This document shows positions 31,401 through 48,402 of a DNA stretch of 64,000 nucleotides, piece after piece. This DNA is from Chlorokybus atmophyticus (Eukaryota; Streptophyta; Chlorokybophyceae; Chlorokybales; Chlorokybaceae), in the NCBI GenBank assembly GCA_009103225.1, contig RHPI01002402.1, positions 238,064-302,063 of the forward strand, in the 5' to 3' direction. Below the pieces are notes generated by a model, which saw only the letters and a program-made list of their open reading frames with translations, had not been told where the DNA came from and did not search any database. The position numbers and the translations under genes were made by a program. Position 1 is the first letter of the stretch; every line of letters begins with the position of its first letter.

Positions 31401-33258
31401 TGTCTAGCCCACACAGTGCAGCCTTGCAGCTGCTTGCCATGGAGGGCTGCAACAGCTGCTCGTGCCGCAGATACCGCGGTGTACCGCAGCAATGCCGTTC
31501 CACCCAGGCAGCCATCACGTTGCAACCCTGCACAGTCAAAGGGCGTCAGGGCTTCACATGAATGCAACGCAGCTTGTGCCTACGCTGGCTTGAACCTGAA
31601 TAGTGTACTCCGCAAACGCACCATGTTTAGTGAAGTCCTCCGCTGCAATAGGCCTGATGACATCCTCAACAGTGCCCGACTTCTTTGCAACCTTTAAGGC
31701 TGCCTCAAACGCGGCATCGCTGTCAATGCCTCCCAGAGCGACAGTCCGAGCAGATCTGCGCAGAGGACGCACGCAGTCAGTGCACCAACCAAACACGATG
31801 AACGACAAGGCGCAGTTGTGACAAGAACGCTTGCCATGAGTCAAACCTACCTTTGTTTCAAAGACGGCTCTCCAGACCGAACGGTCTCTTGCTTTTTCTG
31901 TGCTTTGGCATTCTTACCTGCAATAACAAAGCAAGTGTGTACCGCATGCATCAAATAAAGCCAAGCGACATTGCCATCGCAACTTACCAGACACATCATT
32001 TGCGTCAGCGCGCTTGCGCTTAACTTCCTGCTGCTGTGCTTGCGCAACAGGGGTGGCAGCACTCTCCTGTTGTTCAGAGGCTGCTTTGTTGGGTGCATCC
32101 TCACCTGCAGCCGCTCATGACATCAGCAAAGTAACAAAATACACAAGCTGCTACATTCCATCAATGCGCCACTGCAACAAGTGTGAGTCAATGACGCACC
32201 TGCTGCAGCTACTGATACAGCGTGCTGCTGCTTGGCTTTGCGTTCATTCAGAGGTGCACGCTTCTGAGCAAGCTCCACCCGCAGCGCTCGTCCCTGAAGC
32301 TTAAAGCCCTGCTTCTCTTTTACTGCACGCTCTGCATCCTCAACAAGGGCACTGCATACAGATTACTGTAAGGCAACCAATTGCTGCAACAAGGGAAGGT
32401 AGTCTAAGTACATGCCATCAGCAGGGTGCTTACAACTGAACAAAGCCAAAGCCTCTGTGCTGCTCCGACCCTGCGAACATGCAAACAGCCAAGTGGATGA
32501 GATGCTATGCCCTTGTGCAATCGCTAGCTTGATGCAACATGACGTATTAAGAGGCATTCCACACTGGCTTGCCTTTGCTTTTGACAGTGAAGCAGCTGCG
32601 TACAGGTCCTACATCACTGAACGCCTCTTCAAGCTGAACACAAGAATTGTGGTGGTCAGCAAGTCACGCGAAACGAACATGCATGCATGAGAGATCAAAC
32701 GATTCTGCTGCATGCTCAGCAGAAACCTGTAACCTGCGCTGTGCGAGCAATGAAAAACAGTACAACGCCAAGAAGTTTGTCTGCCCACTGTACAGTGGGC
32801 AGACAGCATAGCACAGTGCTAGTGGCACGAAAGCAAAAAGCTGGGGATCAAAATTGTTAATTATCTCAAACAACGTCAAGTACGCAACTTACTCGCTTGT
32901 TTCATCAAGCATGGCTGCATGCGGTCTGCGTGCATGAGCTGCACGTACGCTGCATGCGAGAGATTCAAATGCAGCAACGCAGGCACCAGTACTGTTCCAG
33001 TCACACACTGGGAACCAGTGCAGCATGCAGAGATCAAGTGAATTGGGCTTCTCGACCAAAGCAAGTGGGGTGTTGTTTCAACCCACACAGCAGCCAACCA
33101 ACCTGCGCCTCATTCGCAGTGTAAGGCAGATTGCGCACGAACAGCGTCCTCCTATCCGTCTTAGCATCCCTCTCATCCCGTAATGTCCCAGCGCCCACAT
33201 CCTCTTTGGGAAGCGTCTTCCGGGAGACCTCGCCCCCAACGGCGGCAGCCGGCGCCAT
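28422..33258 (-). CDS. RBM28: RBM28/Nop4-type multi-RRM nucleolar protein, 17 exons
   Basis: Nop4/RBM28 proteins act in 60S ribosome assembly in the nucleolus. Model: complement join of 33103-33258, 32573-32633, 32434-32470, 32200-32351, 31988-32104, 31851-31917, 31580-31755, 31388-31527, 31254-31304, 31084-31166, 30962-31013, 30476-30854, 29979-30376, 29828-29898, 29456-29624, 29257-29386, 28422-29095; about 970 residues. RRM1: TLFVRNLPYTANEAQ ... RGFGFVQF; a degenerate RRM2 (VALGGI ... GTALLRYTAVSAARAAVAAL); RRM3: LILRNLPFQVKSAELQ ... KGFAFVTYTSKSDAIK; an acidic linker; RRM4: VFVRNIPIDATPEAVRQSL ... KGTAFVDF; the LRSPNFFVSQTRLSVHNVP segment typical of RBM28 opens RRM5; a Lys-rich tail follows. 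Introns after 32573 and 30476 (as the exons run) use GC donors; the junction 31580/31527 is ambiguous and may also be GC-AG with a 52-base intron. Confidence 0.9.
32778..32805. repeat. Perfect 28-bp palindrome in RBM28 intron 1
   Basis: TGTCTGCCCACTGT is followed at once by its reverse complement ACAGTGGGCAGACA, with no loop. It lies in the intron between the first two exons of the RBM28 gene. Confidence 0.9.
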
Positions 33259-33467
33259 GCCCGCCGCCGCCACAACCACCACCACCGTCACCGCCGCCGC
33301 AGTAACGCTGATCAGCACAGAGCAATGCACACTGAAAACCCTAAAAGCAGCCGTATGCCGCAGCAGAAAAGCGCAGCTAAGAAAGCAATAAAACAGCTGA
33401 AAAAAAGTTCGCTTAATCACGGCGCTGGACAAGAGCGCTGAGCCATGGCGTTGGGGTGGCCGGCGGC
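33259..33467. promoter_or_regulatory. Compact bidirectional promoter region, RBM28 / lipase
   Basis: Only 209 bases separate the two start codons, which face away from each other, so the leaders and core promoters of both genes must lie here or overlap. The region is GC-mixed with a CCGCC run near the RBM28 start and an AAAACCCTAAA-like stretch at 33332-33345. No TATA box stands out. The shared-promoter role is inferred from geometry alone. Confidence 0.5.
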
Positions 33468-36280
33468 ATGGGCGATGACGGCGATGACAGCTACGAGGCG
33501 GGGGAGCGGAGGCGGCGCAGGCTTAGCCGCTTTACCAGGCAGGGTGACGATGACGATGATGTCGACGATAGACGCGGCAAGGACAAACCCTTCGAGCTGC
33601 GGGGCCCTCTGCGCACTGTCTTCAGGATTGTCGTCAGTTGGGGTTTATTCAGTAAGTGCTACCTTGCAATTGATTGCGTGCGTGCAGCATGTGCTTATGC
33701 TTCACCTTTGACAGCCTTTAAACGCATGTGCTGCGAAATGCATGATTCACGTCTGAGTACACGCCAAGCTTGCCGCAGAGTAAGGTGTGCATGCATGCAC
33801 TTTACAGCTTGTCGCTGATGATTTCTTGTGTGGGCCTTTTCTGCAGAGGTCACTGCGCATGTGGTGAAGAAGACCGTGCAGAAAGGTGTGATATGCTAGG
33901 CAATGCTTAGCATGCTGTGGTGGCTGGCTGCGGTGGACTCGCAAAACAGCATGCCTGCTGTGCATGGCAGCCATAGATTGACGTCTGTGTTCATGTAAGC
34001 AACTTTGACAGTGCTTAACGAGGAGGGTTGGATACCGGACGAGATACGGGAGGCTCTTCATGTGGTCGGCAAGTCCATGCAGAAGATCACCAAGGGGCTG
34101 GGTGCCTGGGGCCTTGCTGAACTCACGTAAGTGTGATCCTAATACGCCAGCCTCCATCACTTAGAGCAACTCACTTGTGAGTTCATGTATATATTGTCTC
34201 TAGGTTTGGTCTCTATGCCGTCTTCCGGCTGCACACAACCGCCATGCACGAGGTTGAGAAGGCCCTCGAAGACCATGACAGTTTGCCGCCTGAGCAGGTT
34301 ACCAGTGGTTGTCATGGCTCAACCCTGCCATGTGCACACACGCATGTGTGCATGTTTACACATACGTGCGTATATATGCCCAGAGCTGTTGTTGTGGGTG
34401 GATGTTTACATGCACACGCATGCCTGTGTACACGCGTGCACACATTGCACAGAAGGCACGTTCACACCTGTTCCCTGCGCCTATTGCAGTGTACAGGAGA
34501 ACCAGCTTTACGCAACATCTGCCAACTTGCAGGCAAAAGACTTGTTGCTTGGGTTGGAAGCCGCCGACGCGGCGTACTTTGGCGTGGAGGCAGAGGACCC
34601 GGAGGCGTACTTGTTGGAGTACCTGCGGCAGAGGGACGTGATGAAGTGCGGGAGCGTAATCAAGTATCAGGCTGAGTCGAGGCCGCTGAAGCCTGCGTAT
34701 TATATTGTAGTAGACCATACCCACGAGTGGATCCTGGTTGGCATGCGTGGCACCATGGGCGTGGCCGACGTCCTCACTGACCTTGCGGGATCCTCTGAGA
34801 AATACGGTGATGGCCACCATGTTCACTGCGGCATGATGGAGTCTGCACAGTGGCTCATGATTGAAGAAGAGCAGGTGTGCTTTGGTCGCTTAGTCGCTTA
34901 GTCGAAGCATGTAGCTGTGCTTGCATGCGCATATTGTGTGTGTTCAGATGCGTGTGCGTACACATGCATGCGCACACACGCAAGCGCTCTTGGGTGTGTG
35001 TGCGTGTAAACTTCAATGATAAGAGGTGTAGATTTGAGCACAAGGTTGTTTAGGCTGCGTGCGTTACGTGAACAAGCAGCAGTATGGCGTGGCTGCTTTG
35101 AAGCGAACACGTGTACAGTTATGTTCATGGGTATATGTATGGTCTATCTTATGCTAATGTTGTGTTCAGCGGTTGATTGATCTCATGAAGGAGTACCCGG
35201 ACTACAAGTTGAAGCTGGTGGGGCACTCGATGGGTGCCGGCACGGCTATCTTCACCGCGCTGATCTTGTTGGATGGTCATGCTGCCAAGGAGGCAGGCAT
35301 CAGCAAAGACCGTGTTATGGTTCAAGCCTACGCACCTCCAGCTTGCGCCTCCCTTGATTTGGCACAATCTCTAGACTACGTAACTGCAGTAATCCTACAG
35401 GTGAGGCAACAGTTGCAACACAAACTTGCCTTGCTGTTTGTTTTCGCCTGATGACTTTGTTCCATGCACAGGATGACATCGTCCCACGCGCATCGATTGG
35501 CGCATTGGAGGACTTGAGGAATGAAGTCTTGACCTGTGATTGGTACGGTGGCACTCTGCAAGCTGCATGCGATGATGACCTGTTGATGGTCTGTACTTCG
35601 CTTGCATCGCAGGTCAGAGGCGGTGTTTGGCGATGAAGAGGAAACAAAGTTCTCAACAGGAAAGAAGCTGCTGAAAGTAGTTCAGCAGAAGCTGTGCACA
35701 CCCGTGGAAGAGGACCAGCCCAACTTGGGTAAGCAGGACACCATCAAGAAGACGAAGAGTCAGCCCAGCATTTTTGATGAAAGAGATGAAGTCGATGCCT
35801 ACGCCGGCGCGCGGCCGGACCCGAAAAATGGAGAAGAGCCTGTTGGTGTGGCGAAGACTGAGGAAGAAGTCCCGATGATGCCAAGGTTGTATCCGCCAGG
35901 CAGGCTTCTCCATGTGATCAGGCGCGCGAAGACTGAAGATGAGAAGAGCGCCGACAATACGGACAAGGGTTCGCATGAGGACGAGGCAAAGAAGAAAGAT
36001 GGAGGTGATCTCAAGCGGGATGAGGTTGGGTATGAAATCTTGCAGGGCTGGAAGCCGGCGGACTTTGCCAAGATTGTCGTGTCGGCGTCTATGGTGGTGG
36101 ATCACTACACGACCGAGTTGAGGCAAGCTTTGCAGTACTACGCCAGTCATAGTGGAGGTATGCGTGCCGAGTTAACAAGCTAGTTAGCTTAAGAGCGTGA
36201 TGCGCGCATTTCAGGTTAAGTTGATTTGTGTATATGCAGATTCTTTCACCGACCCGAGAGTTGAACAGTCGGCATGTTGA
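33468..36280 (+). CDS. Class 3 lipase, diacylglycerol-lipase type, 9 exons
   Basis: Serine lipase of the alpha/beta-hydrolase fold acting on acylglycerols. Model: 33468-33651, 33847-33885, 34012-34126, 34204-34297, 34497-34874, 35170-35400, 35472-35542, 35613-36157, 36240-36280; phases fit, 565 residues. The N-terminus is charged (a run of Arg, then DDDDD). The lipase core has the oxyanion strand HEWILVGMRGTMGVADVLTDL, then the nucleophile elbow GHSMGAG (288-294, Ser290), QDDIVPRAS (Asp about 349) and VVDHYTTEL, whose His is the likely third triad member. A long charged insertion (about 390-490) separates Asp and His, as in DAG lipases of plants and animals. No clear transmembrane bundle, so it is not the four-span DAGLalpha type. 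It may release free fatty acids during lipid turnover; the substrate is not shown. The ATG at 33468 is the first in frame. Confidence 0.88.
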
Positions 36281-37044
36281 GGTCAGGTTGGAGAGACACT
36301 TGACCAGCCCAGGTTATAATGTCGCCAGGTTCACCATTAGGCTGGCAGCTGCTTGCGACATGGCACCTCAATGTATGTATCGGCCGCGCCACTGGCAACA
36401 TGAGTATGCTTGCTTTGGTGCGTCATGGTTGACCGCTGACGTGTGCTCATTATAGATACGAAACTCAGCGTTCCCACCCCACTAGCGACAGCAAGTGGCC
36501 ATGCGATCCAAGACAGCGTCAACCAATCCCACATGCACGCCAGCTGCATGGATTCGTAAGCACACAGCTAGTTCAGACCACAATTGACTAACACAGCCTG
36601 ATGCACAGCATATGAGGCATGAAACCTTTTGTACACCGATATGGCCACCTTCATGCCTAGCATGACCGGTGGCACTGCGCTGGTATTCAAGCAAGCGCTG
36701 CTCTTATATGCTCGCACAGGCCTAAGGTCAAGCAGAACACGCTTGTGCCAACAGTGCCTGCATACTGCATGTGCATCTCTCAGTTGCATGTTGTAGGTGT
36801 ACGTGGCGGAGGTGCATGTAAATGAACACCAGCTGCAAGGGACGCACAAAGTGCAGCAACCAACATCCAGCTGTCATATATGTAACCAATGATTGTCTGC
36901 TAACTACCATCACCTGCATGTTTCTGAGGTAGAACCTACACAAGCTATACAATATATCATCAAATGCAATGTCCACTGCTAGGCGGATGCGGTATATACA
37001 GCAAGCTCTAAACACAACAACAAACTCACTCCCAGAGCCATCTC
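36281..37044. other. Spacer between convergent 3' ends
   Basis: No gene seen. Bases 36604-36636 (AGCATATGAGGCAT ... TTTTGTACACC) recur at 57344-57376, another short dispersed match. Confidence 0.5.
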
Positions 37045-38828
37045 CTACTTGCGCGCAGATTTCACCTCGGCAGCAGGCTCCTCCCGTGGACTTGGCAGGT
37101 ATCGCACCTCCCTGTTGGCATTGCGTGCGGTCTGCCACCGTTCTGCCCTCTGCACGGCACTCGTCCCACCTCGCCTCCGCGCGTTTTTCACGACGCTTTC
37201 AACACCCCAACCCCACTGCCACCACGTGCCAGCCTTCTTGGCCTTCTTCGCGGCCTCCATTTCGACACGCCTCTGCACATGGTCATATGTTCTGGTGTCA
37301 AGACGCGCATTGGACAATAAATCTACATTGTTATGCATGGTAAGTATTGAAAGCATTGTCTGATAGGAAGGAGGAGGACTTCCAACTTACAAAGGCATCA
37401 ACTTGCCGCTTGTGCCATCTGTCTTGAGCCTGCGCAGAGACAGCATTGCCAGTTAAGCCACCTCAAACAGCAGCACAACATATTCTCTTTTTCACAATGA
37501 CTTGAAGGCTCGTAATAGCAGTACCATTGAGAACACATCTGCTCCGTTCAGTCCCATCCCGGACATCATGGCCCCAACCTGCATCGGGCAGCATACTCCG
37601 TGAGTTGTACCCAGAAACAGCATGCACATATGTATATCAACAAGCTGCACTCACATTGACTCGCTCGACACGCCGCATCTCGTCCTCCAACAATTTCAAT
37701 TGTGGCGCCGTGACCCAATGAATGCAACTAACAGGGCTAACAAAACCAACAAAAAGACATGTATCAGGCGTGGTGTAAGTAACTGCTGCCGTGAGCAGCC
37801 AACACAAGCAGCGGACTTACCAGGTGTCAATAGCCTCCTGAACCATAGCAACATTGTCATCCTGCTTCATCGCTCTCGCCCTTCCAAAATCCTCTTCAAT
37901 CATGAATGTGGCTGGTGCGCAATGCGCGCAATTCTTGCAACCTATCAAGGTAAGGAAATAAACACTATAAGGGCGCTGCATGCAACACAACGACACAAAC
38001 AGACAAACAACAGGTGACTTGTCTCTTTCGGTCTGTCGTGACAACGTTACCTATGCAACTAAACTCGTCAACAAAGACTTTATCTGCGTCAAACTTCGTG
38101 TCTTCAAAAGGATTGGTGGCGCTGATGGAGAAACCATTGATCTCGTCATAGACTGTGCGCTTATGAACATCGCTGAGCACCTGCACAAGAACACAATATT
38201 GTGACATGCATTGCTCACAAATGCACAAACATACGCCCATGCACGCACGTACATGGACTTGCTCTCTCGTTTACTCATACCAAGGCAAAATACCTCATAG
38301 GCTTCGTTCAGGTACATGCAGAACGCTGTGCTCTCAGGATGGTTGCCGCTGAGGTCTGGATGGCAGAGCCGCATGCTGGCATAGTAAGCTTGCTTGACCT
38401 CCTCTGCTGAAGCATCAGGCTCCTACACAAGAAGCAGTCAAATCAATATATGGAGTGCTGCCCTAAACAAGCAGACTGCATTTCAAAAGTGCTCAGTCAC
38501 ACACCAAGCCCAGTGCGGAGTAGTAATCCTGCGAGCGCCAGTCATCGTCGGGGTCCTCCGCCTCGTCCTCCTCGTCCTCAACGGGTTCAAGCCGAGGAGG
38601 AGACGCCACAGCCTCCGCCGGCCTGGCACTCTGCCGCCGCCTCCTCCTTCCGCTCAGGCCTCCAAGCAGCAGCTTCAGCTCCGCTGCCGCCCTATGGCGC
38701 AAGCCAAGCCACCGCGCGCAGGTCGCCGGCGACGGCGATGGTGAACGCAACCTCCCCACCACCCGCTGGCACCGCGGAGACGCCGACGCCGACGCCGACA
38801 GCGACAAGGCCACCGCCGTCGCCGCCAT
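37045..38828 (-). CDS. Plastid-type DnaJ (J-domain) / ferredoxin fusion, 8 exons
   Basis: Model: complement join of 38505-38828, 38294-38422, 38051-38180, 37821-37941, 37655-37736, 37525-37578, 37391-37429, 37045-37359; phases fit, 397 residues. The first 70 residues are Ala/Ser/Arg-rich with few acids, a plausible plastid transit peptide. The J domain runs about 98-175 with YYSALGL, AYYASMRLCHPD (the HPD that stimulates HSP70) and EVLSDVHKRTVYDEI. A bacterial-type [4Fe-4S] ferredoxin domain follows: FSCIGCKNCAHC, GRARAMKQ, and DTCPVSCIHWV supplying the remote cluster Cys. This fusion is known from green algae (CDJ3-5) and land plants. The C-terminal 130 residues are basic with Trp clusters (GTWWQWGWG). 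Redox or light sensing through the cluster coupled to plastid HSP70 is the published idea for the family. The last acceptor (37359) is the least certain junction. Confidence 0.9.
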
Positions 38829-40284
38829 GCTGGCCCGCGCCTACCTACAGCCTAAAGCTGCTGCATGCTGCACTCCGCACTGAATCCTCAGTTGAAAATG
38901 TCAGCAATGAATCTCTTCCCGGCGGAAAGTTTCCTGTCCTGTTGTCTCTTGCTTGTTCCCAAACCCGCCCCGCTCAAACTTCCAGCAACCGGGCACACTT
39001 GCAAGTTGCAACCCCATCACTAGCACAACATGTCATCAGTCATGAGCAATTGTCCTAGGTCCGTTCCCAGGTGGAATTTTGTAATGCGGACCGGTTGAGG
39101 ATTTGGCGGCAGTTGGGCGTGCGGATAGCGCTGTGCAAGCGCATGCAAGCAAAGTGTCGGCATGGTGTCTTTGCATGCACAAGTTGACTGTCATACGAGT
39201 TCTGTGACTGCATGCTGTTGGGATCAGTGACGAGTCATCTATCCCGACATCTGATAACACTGCTTATTTTATTGACTCCATTAGAGTCCCCCTCTTCTTG
39301 CCTCCTCTTCTTAACCACCCCCTCCCCCGCCCTTCCCCCTCTCTGTATGAGACGATGGCGTGCTCTTTATTTCATCAACGAGATGCATGGTTGGTGCCAT
39401 GCGGGTAAAGTGCATTTTTTTTATTGTATGTTGGACTTAATGTTACTCACATGCTTACTAACAAACATTGTTAGCTAACAATTAAAAGTGTCTCAATGGC
39501 ACTCAAACATCCACCCGTATTATACAGATGAACACGAACAAGAGCAGGTCGGACAGGCAAAAGAATACAACGATACATGTACCAATAAAGTTTGAGTTAA
39601 TTACTCAAGTACAGCAATGGATTATTATAATTGGTCAACATGGCGAGCGTTAGCAGCGGTTGACAAAAGGCTGATAGTAATGTATATTGATGCATATTAA
39701 CTTTATAGCATTGGAAATGTGCATGCGCGTATAACATTATCAATAACGATGTAACTTTTTGCTTTGAAGGTGTTTACAAGCATTTCGGTGCTGATTAACA
39801 AAACAAAGATATTGGTGCTAAAATAATTTATGCGATAAGAGACAAAACGAAGAAAACAAAACCGTCATAACATCCAATCATTAAAATATCCAAGTGCATT
39901 ATATGCTTTTTTTATGGCATAGCTTTGCTATTGGCTCTCATCATGTGTTTTAAGGCTGTGCCTATCTGGCTCTCATGCATTAAAGTTAAAATTTTGTGTA
40001 ACATCTTTATATCATTATGTAGCTTCCTGTAACAGCGTCGAAAGTCTCCCTTTAGACACAAAGACATCTCACGTGCCATGTCTCAATCAATTGAACAATA
40101 ATAACGTACAAAAATCTGTTACATAAAAATATATACCCAAGCAGTTCTCTATGTCCCCTCTTCAAGAGCCCGCAAATTGTACCAAGCCAGAGCATTTTGT
40201 GAGCCTAGCTCTCCTATCATGCCTGCAACTCTTGCAATATTCTTATAATGTAGCATAATTATAGTTATAATCGATTAAAATCTA

Positions 40285-40380
40285 CATACATATATATATA
40301 CATATATGTATACATGTGCATATACGTATAAATATATGTATATATTTAAACGATACATTTATATATATATATATATATGC
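40285..40380. repeat. TA-rich microsatellite
   Basis: Imperfect TA/ATGTA/ATATAC repeats ending in a pure (AT)n run just before GCATG at 40377. Inside the AT-rich island. Confidence 0.85.
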
Positions 40381-41338
40381 ATGAAGGTGTAAATAAATTA
40401 TTGGAATGCCACTATCGCAATCTGCATGGTTGGATTGTGCTCTTTTGCATTGTGTGAAATGATTACTTGTTGCTATCGAATATGGTTATACCTTTCATCC
40501 ACACTACTCTTTCTCACGTAATAGTATACGCCTAATGCTACACCGTTATACAATCATATATGTGTGTTGGCTTAAATAATATTCATGCAATACATGTTAG
40601 GTATAGCAAGTTGCTAAGATGGTAATGTGCTTTGACATAAGCACAAATATATGCAACATTGCATTTTATTGCATGCTTCTACGCATAAGCTTTAATAATT
40701 TCATTGCCAACGAAAGTAATACTTGTGGTTGTCGATGTCGCTATAATCCAGCGAACAGCAAGGAAATTGCAGCTATATGGCATCATATCGAGTATGATGT
40801 CGCATTAGCCATTTGTATTAACTTAGTGAAACGACGTTCATCGCACGGTATTGTTCACTGTAATATACATAACATCAACTTTTACACATTGAGGCAGTTT
40901 TTGTGTATGTAGCAGTATAATGACCCTTGAACAACCCAAATGAAGATGGATTTAAGTACGTGATGAGCAACTTGAAGTCATTTAATGTGTAGTGGATAAA
41001 AGGAGATGTGGTCAGTGTCTTTTATTGCCGGCTTGGCGAACTCAATCTAGAAGTTGTTTATAATGCTGTAAGGTTGGATTGTGTTGGCCACATATGAAAA
41101 CAAGTGCACGGCTTGGGTGGGTTGTAACGGAGGACGTGCGCCATGTGTGCAGGCAACTGCGCATTCAACATTGCACGAGCATGTTTGCATGGACCAAAAC
41201 ATGATTAGTAAATCAACAATTATTGGTGATAGTAGCTGTTAACCGGTCACCAGCACGAGCTCTGCAACACTTGCATGATGATGCCCCCATTAGGTGGAGT
41301 GCATAGTGCAAATGAACAAGGCTTTGTGAGACAAGCAT

Positions 41339-41421
41339 GAGAAGAAGAACCTCGTGAAGGGCGTGCGGTAGGCGAAGATAAGCGAAGTGAATGTAACATT
41401 GGCGCCTTGACCACTAGGCTA
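41339..41421 (-). repeat. tRNA-like promoter remnant (possible SINE head)
   Basis: On the - strand, CATAGCCTAGTGGTCAAGGCGC contains a good pol III A-box (TAGCCTAGTGG, 41411-41421). A weak B-box-like GAGGTTCTTCTTC lies about 60 bases on. There is no full cloverleaf, so it is not called a tRNA gene. A decayed tRNA-derived SINE is the likeliest reading. Confidence 0.25.
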
Positions 41422-43403
41422 TGGCAGCAAAAGTCATTGTCATAGGAGGAGCCACATGCCATTCAACCAAATGTCTGATACCCGCGGTATGACAAGGTAT
41501 GAATGGCATGCATATTGTGCGAAGGTGTGCATGCACTATTTTGATAATATTCTACATTACCACAATCATTGTGGTAGAATATGATATTTTATTGTGTATT
41601 GCTGGAAGCAATGCTGTACACGTTGATTATGGACATGTCAGTGCACGATAGCAGAACATGTGGCACAAATAATCAAAGCCCAAAAATTGGTACCGGCGCA
41701 TTGAGTATTGGATGCAAAATCTCACATGCAAAGTGCATGACGGCATCGACAAGGCCTTTAAGACATGGATCGTAACGCGAACACCGAGCAGCTATTGATG
41801 GCGCGCATCTCATCTTCTCATCAATGCCATATAGAACGTTAAGTGATCCGTTATCGTCAGTTTAGATCGAGACACTTCCATTTTTAAGTTTAAGAGGTGA
41901 TTAATCAAACTTAATCTACGTAAAAACTCACAAAGTAAATGTGGTGAATGTGAGTAATAAGGCAATATTGATGAGTATGATAATAATCAATTGTTTTCTG
42001 AGTAGTGCGGCTTTATAATTACTGCACTTTAAAAAGCGAATGTCGCACAATACGTATCATATTGTTTAAGTGCCAAGCACATGGTAACGTCAAAGTCTCC
42101 AATGGCTTCAAGCATGATGTACAAAAAAAAAAAAAAAACCAATGGTTGACAATGTGACTTATAAGTATAAAAAAAGGGCACATTTGATTATATGGATACG
42201 GCATTACGGACTCCTCCATACCGTATTGCGCCCAGGGTGCGAGATCTTTTGAGGAGTTGTTCATGATTCAGCAACTTTGAAAGCGGTTGTGCACACGTTA
42301 AAGATGCACATGGCCTAAATCACTTGCCTCCAATGCGTTGCACTTGCGCGTGCATGAATATCACATGCATATCATATTATATAAGGCCATGTTAACATCT
42401 GATGGCTATAAATACATAGATGAGATGGGCCATGCATTTGCAGGCTGTGACATGAATATATGTTCGAATATATGACATGATTCATCGTTTAAAATTCAAC
42501 AACCGTTAATACACGACGTGCATCCACATGTCATAAGGAATGCTCTCTTAGAAGGTTGTGATGTTTAAAGATCTACAGTTATTATGACATGTTCCCCAGG
42601 TTGCATAAAAAACAGTGCTGAATGCAATACAATTACCGGCCAGCTTAGTGTGAAGTCCTTTTTATAAAAAGCTTTCATGGCCTCGACTCCACGCCTTTAT
42701 GAACTATCATTGAAACATATATTTCGCCCCTCAAACACTCGTATGAAAGTTATTTTTCACTTCATCTGTTCATGTTTGAGTTGATCAGTCAATGAAAATG
42801 CATTGACTTTGCAGCTGGAATGGCCTTGGATGCAAGATTAAAATAAAACTAAGAATCAGTTCCGAGGCTTTTCTTTTTTTTTTTGACGAGATGTACGTGT
42901 TGCTACGGTAACACGAGGCGCTTGCGTAATGGTCCTGTCCACCAGACTGCAAAGGCCTGAGCTGGAAGCTATGGTCGACATGGTCATTGATGGTTGATGC
43001 TTCACTACATGACCCATATTTGTCTTTTTGTTCGCAGTTGATAGCCAACACCCATCACGCTGCATGAGACGTGTGACGAGTCCGACGTCACTGTCAGACC
43101 GACGACACGGCGTCTCGCAGCAACTGCGGATATCCATGCACTCAGAAGGTCAGACATGCGCCCAGAGACGGATATCGACTCAAGTGAGCGCGGAAGCTTC
43201 TGGCGACAGCTGAGCACTTCTGGCATGCCAGTCAAGCAGTGTTTGTTTGTGCTTTCAGTTCGTTGGCGGCTTTGCCACTCATCTTGCCGCATTGATACAC
43301 GCTGGCGGCGGAATAGGGTTTGTAGTTGGGTGGGCGGCGACGGAGGAGGAGGAGCACGAGGAGGACCACGAGGTGAAGGTGGGAGGGTCTGGGAGCAGCT
43401 GCC

Positions 43404-48402
<4,999 letters not shown>

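Larger units (their letters stand above)
38829..43403. other. Gene-free region containing an AT-rich island
   Basis: Divergent spacer between the J-ferredoxin gene (-) and HSP110 (+). From about 39.3 to 43.0 kb the base composition drops abruptly to clearly AT-rich, in contrast to the GC-mixed flanks. It contains TA/ATGTATA tracts (about 40285-40380), A and T homopolymers (42122-42139, 42868-42884), an inverted repeat (41547-41582) and a tRNA-like A-box (41411-41421, - strand). Open frames are all short and unrecognised. I see no plastid or mitochondrial gene, so an organelle insertion is not supported. Confidence 0.7.

Noticed and set aside
39300-43000. Plastid or mitochondrial DNA insertion
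   Set aside because: Composition would fit, but no organelle gene, rRNA or intact tRNA is recognisable in any frame.
43190-43220. Heat-shock element before HSP110
   Set aside because: Only two facing nGAAn units (GAAGCTTC at 43193-43200) are seen; a functional element needs at least three.
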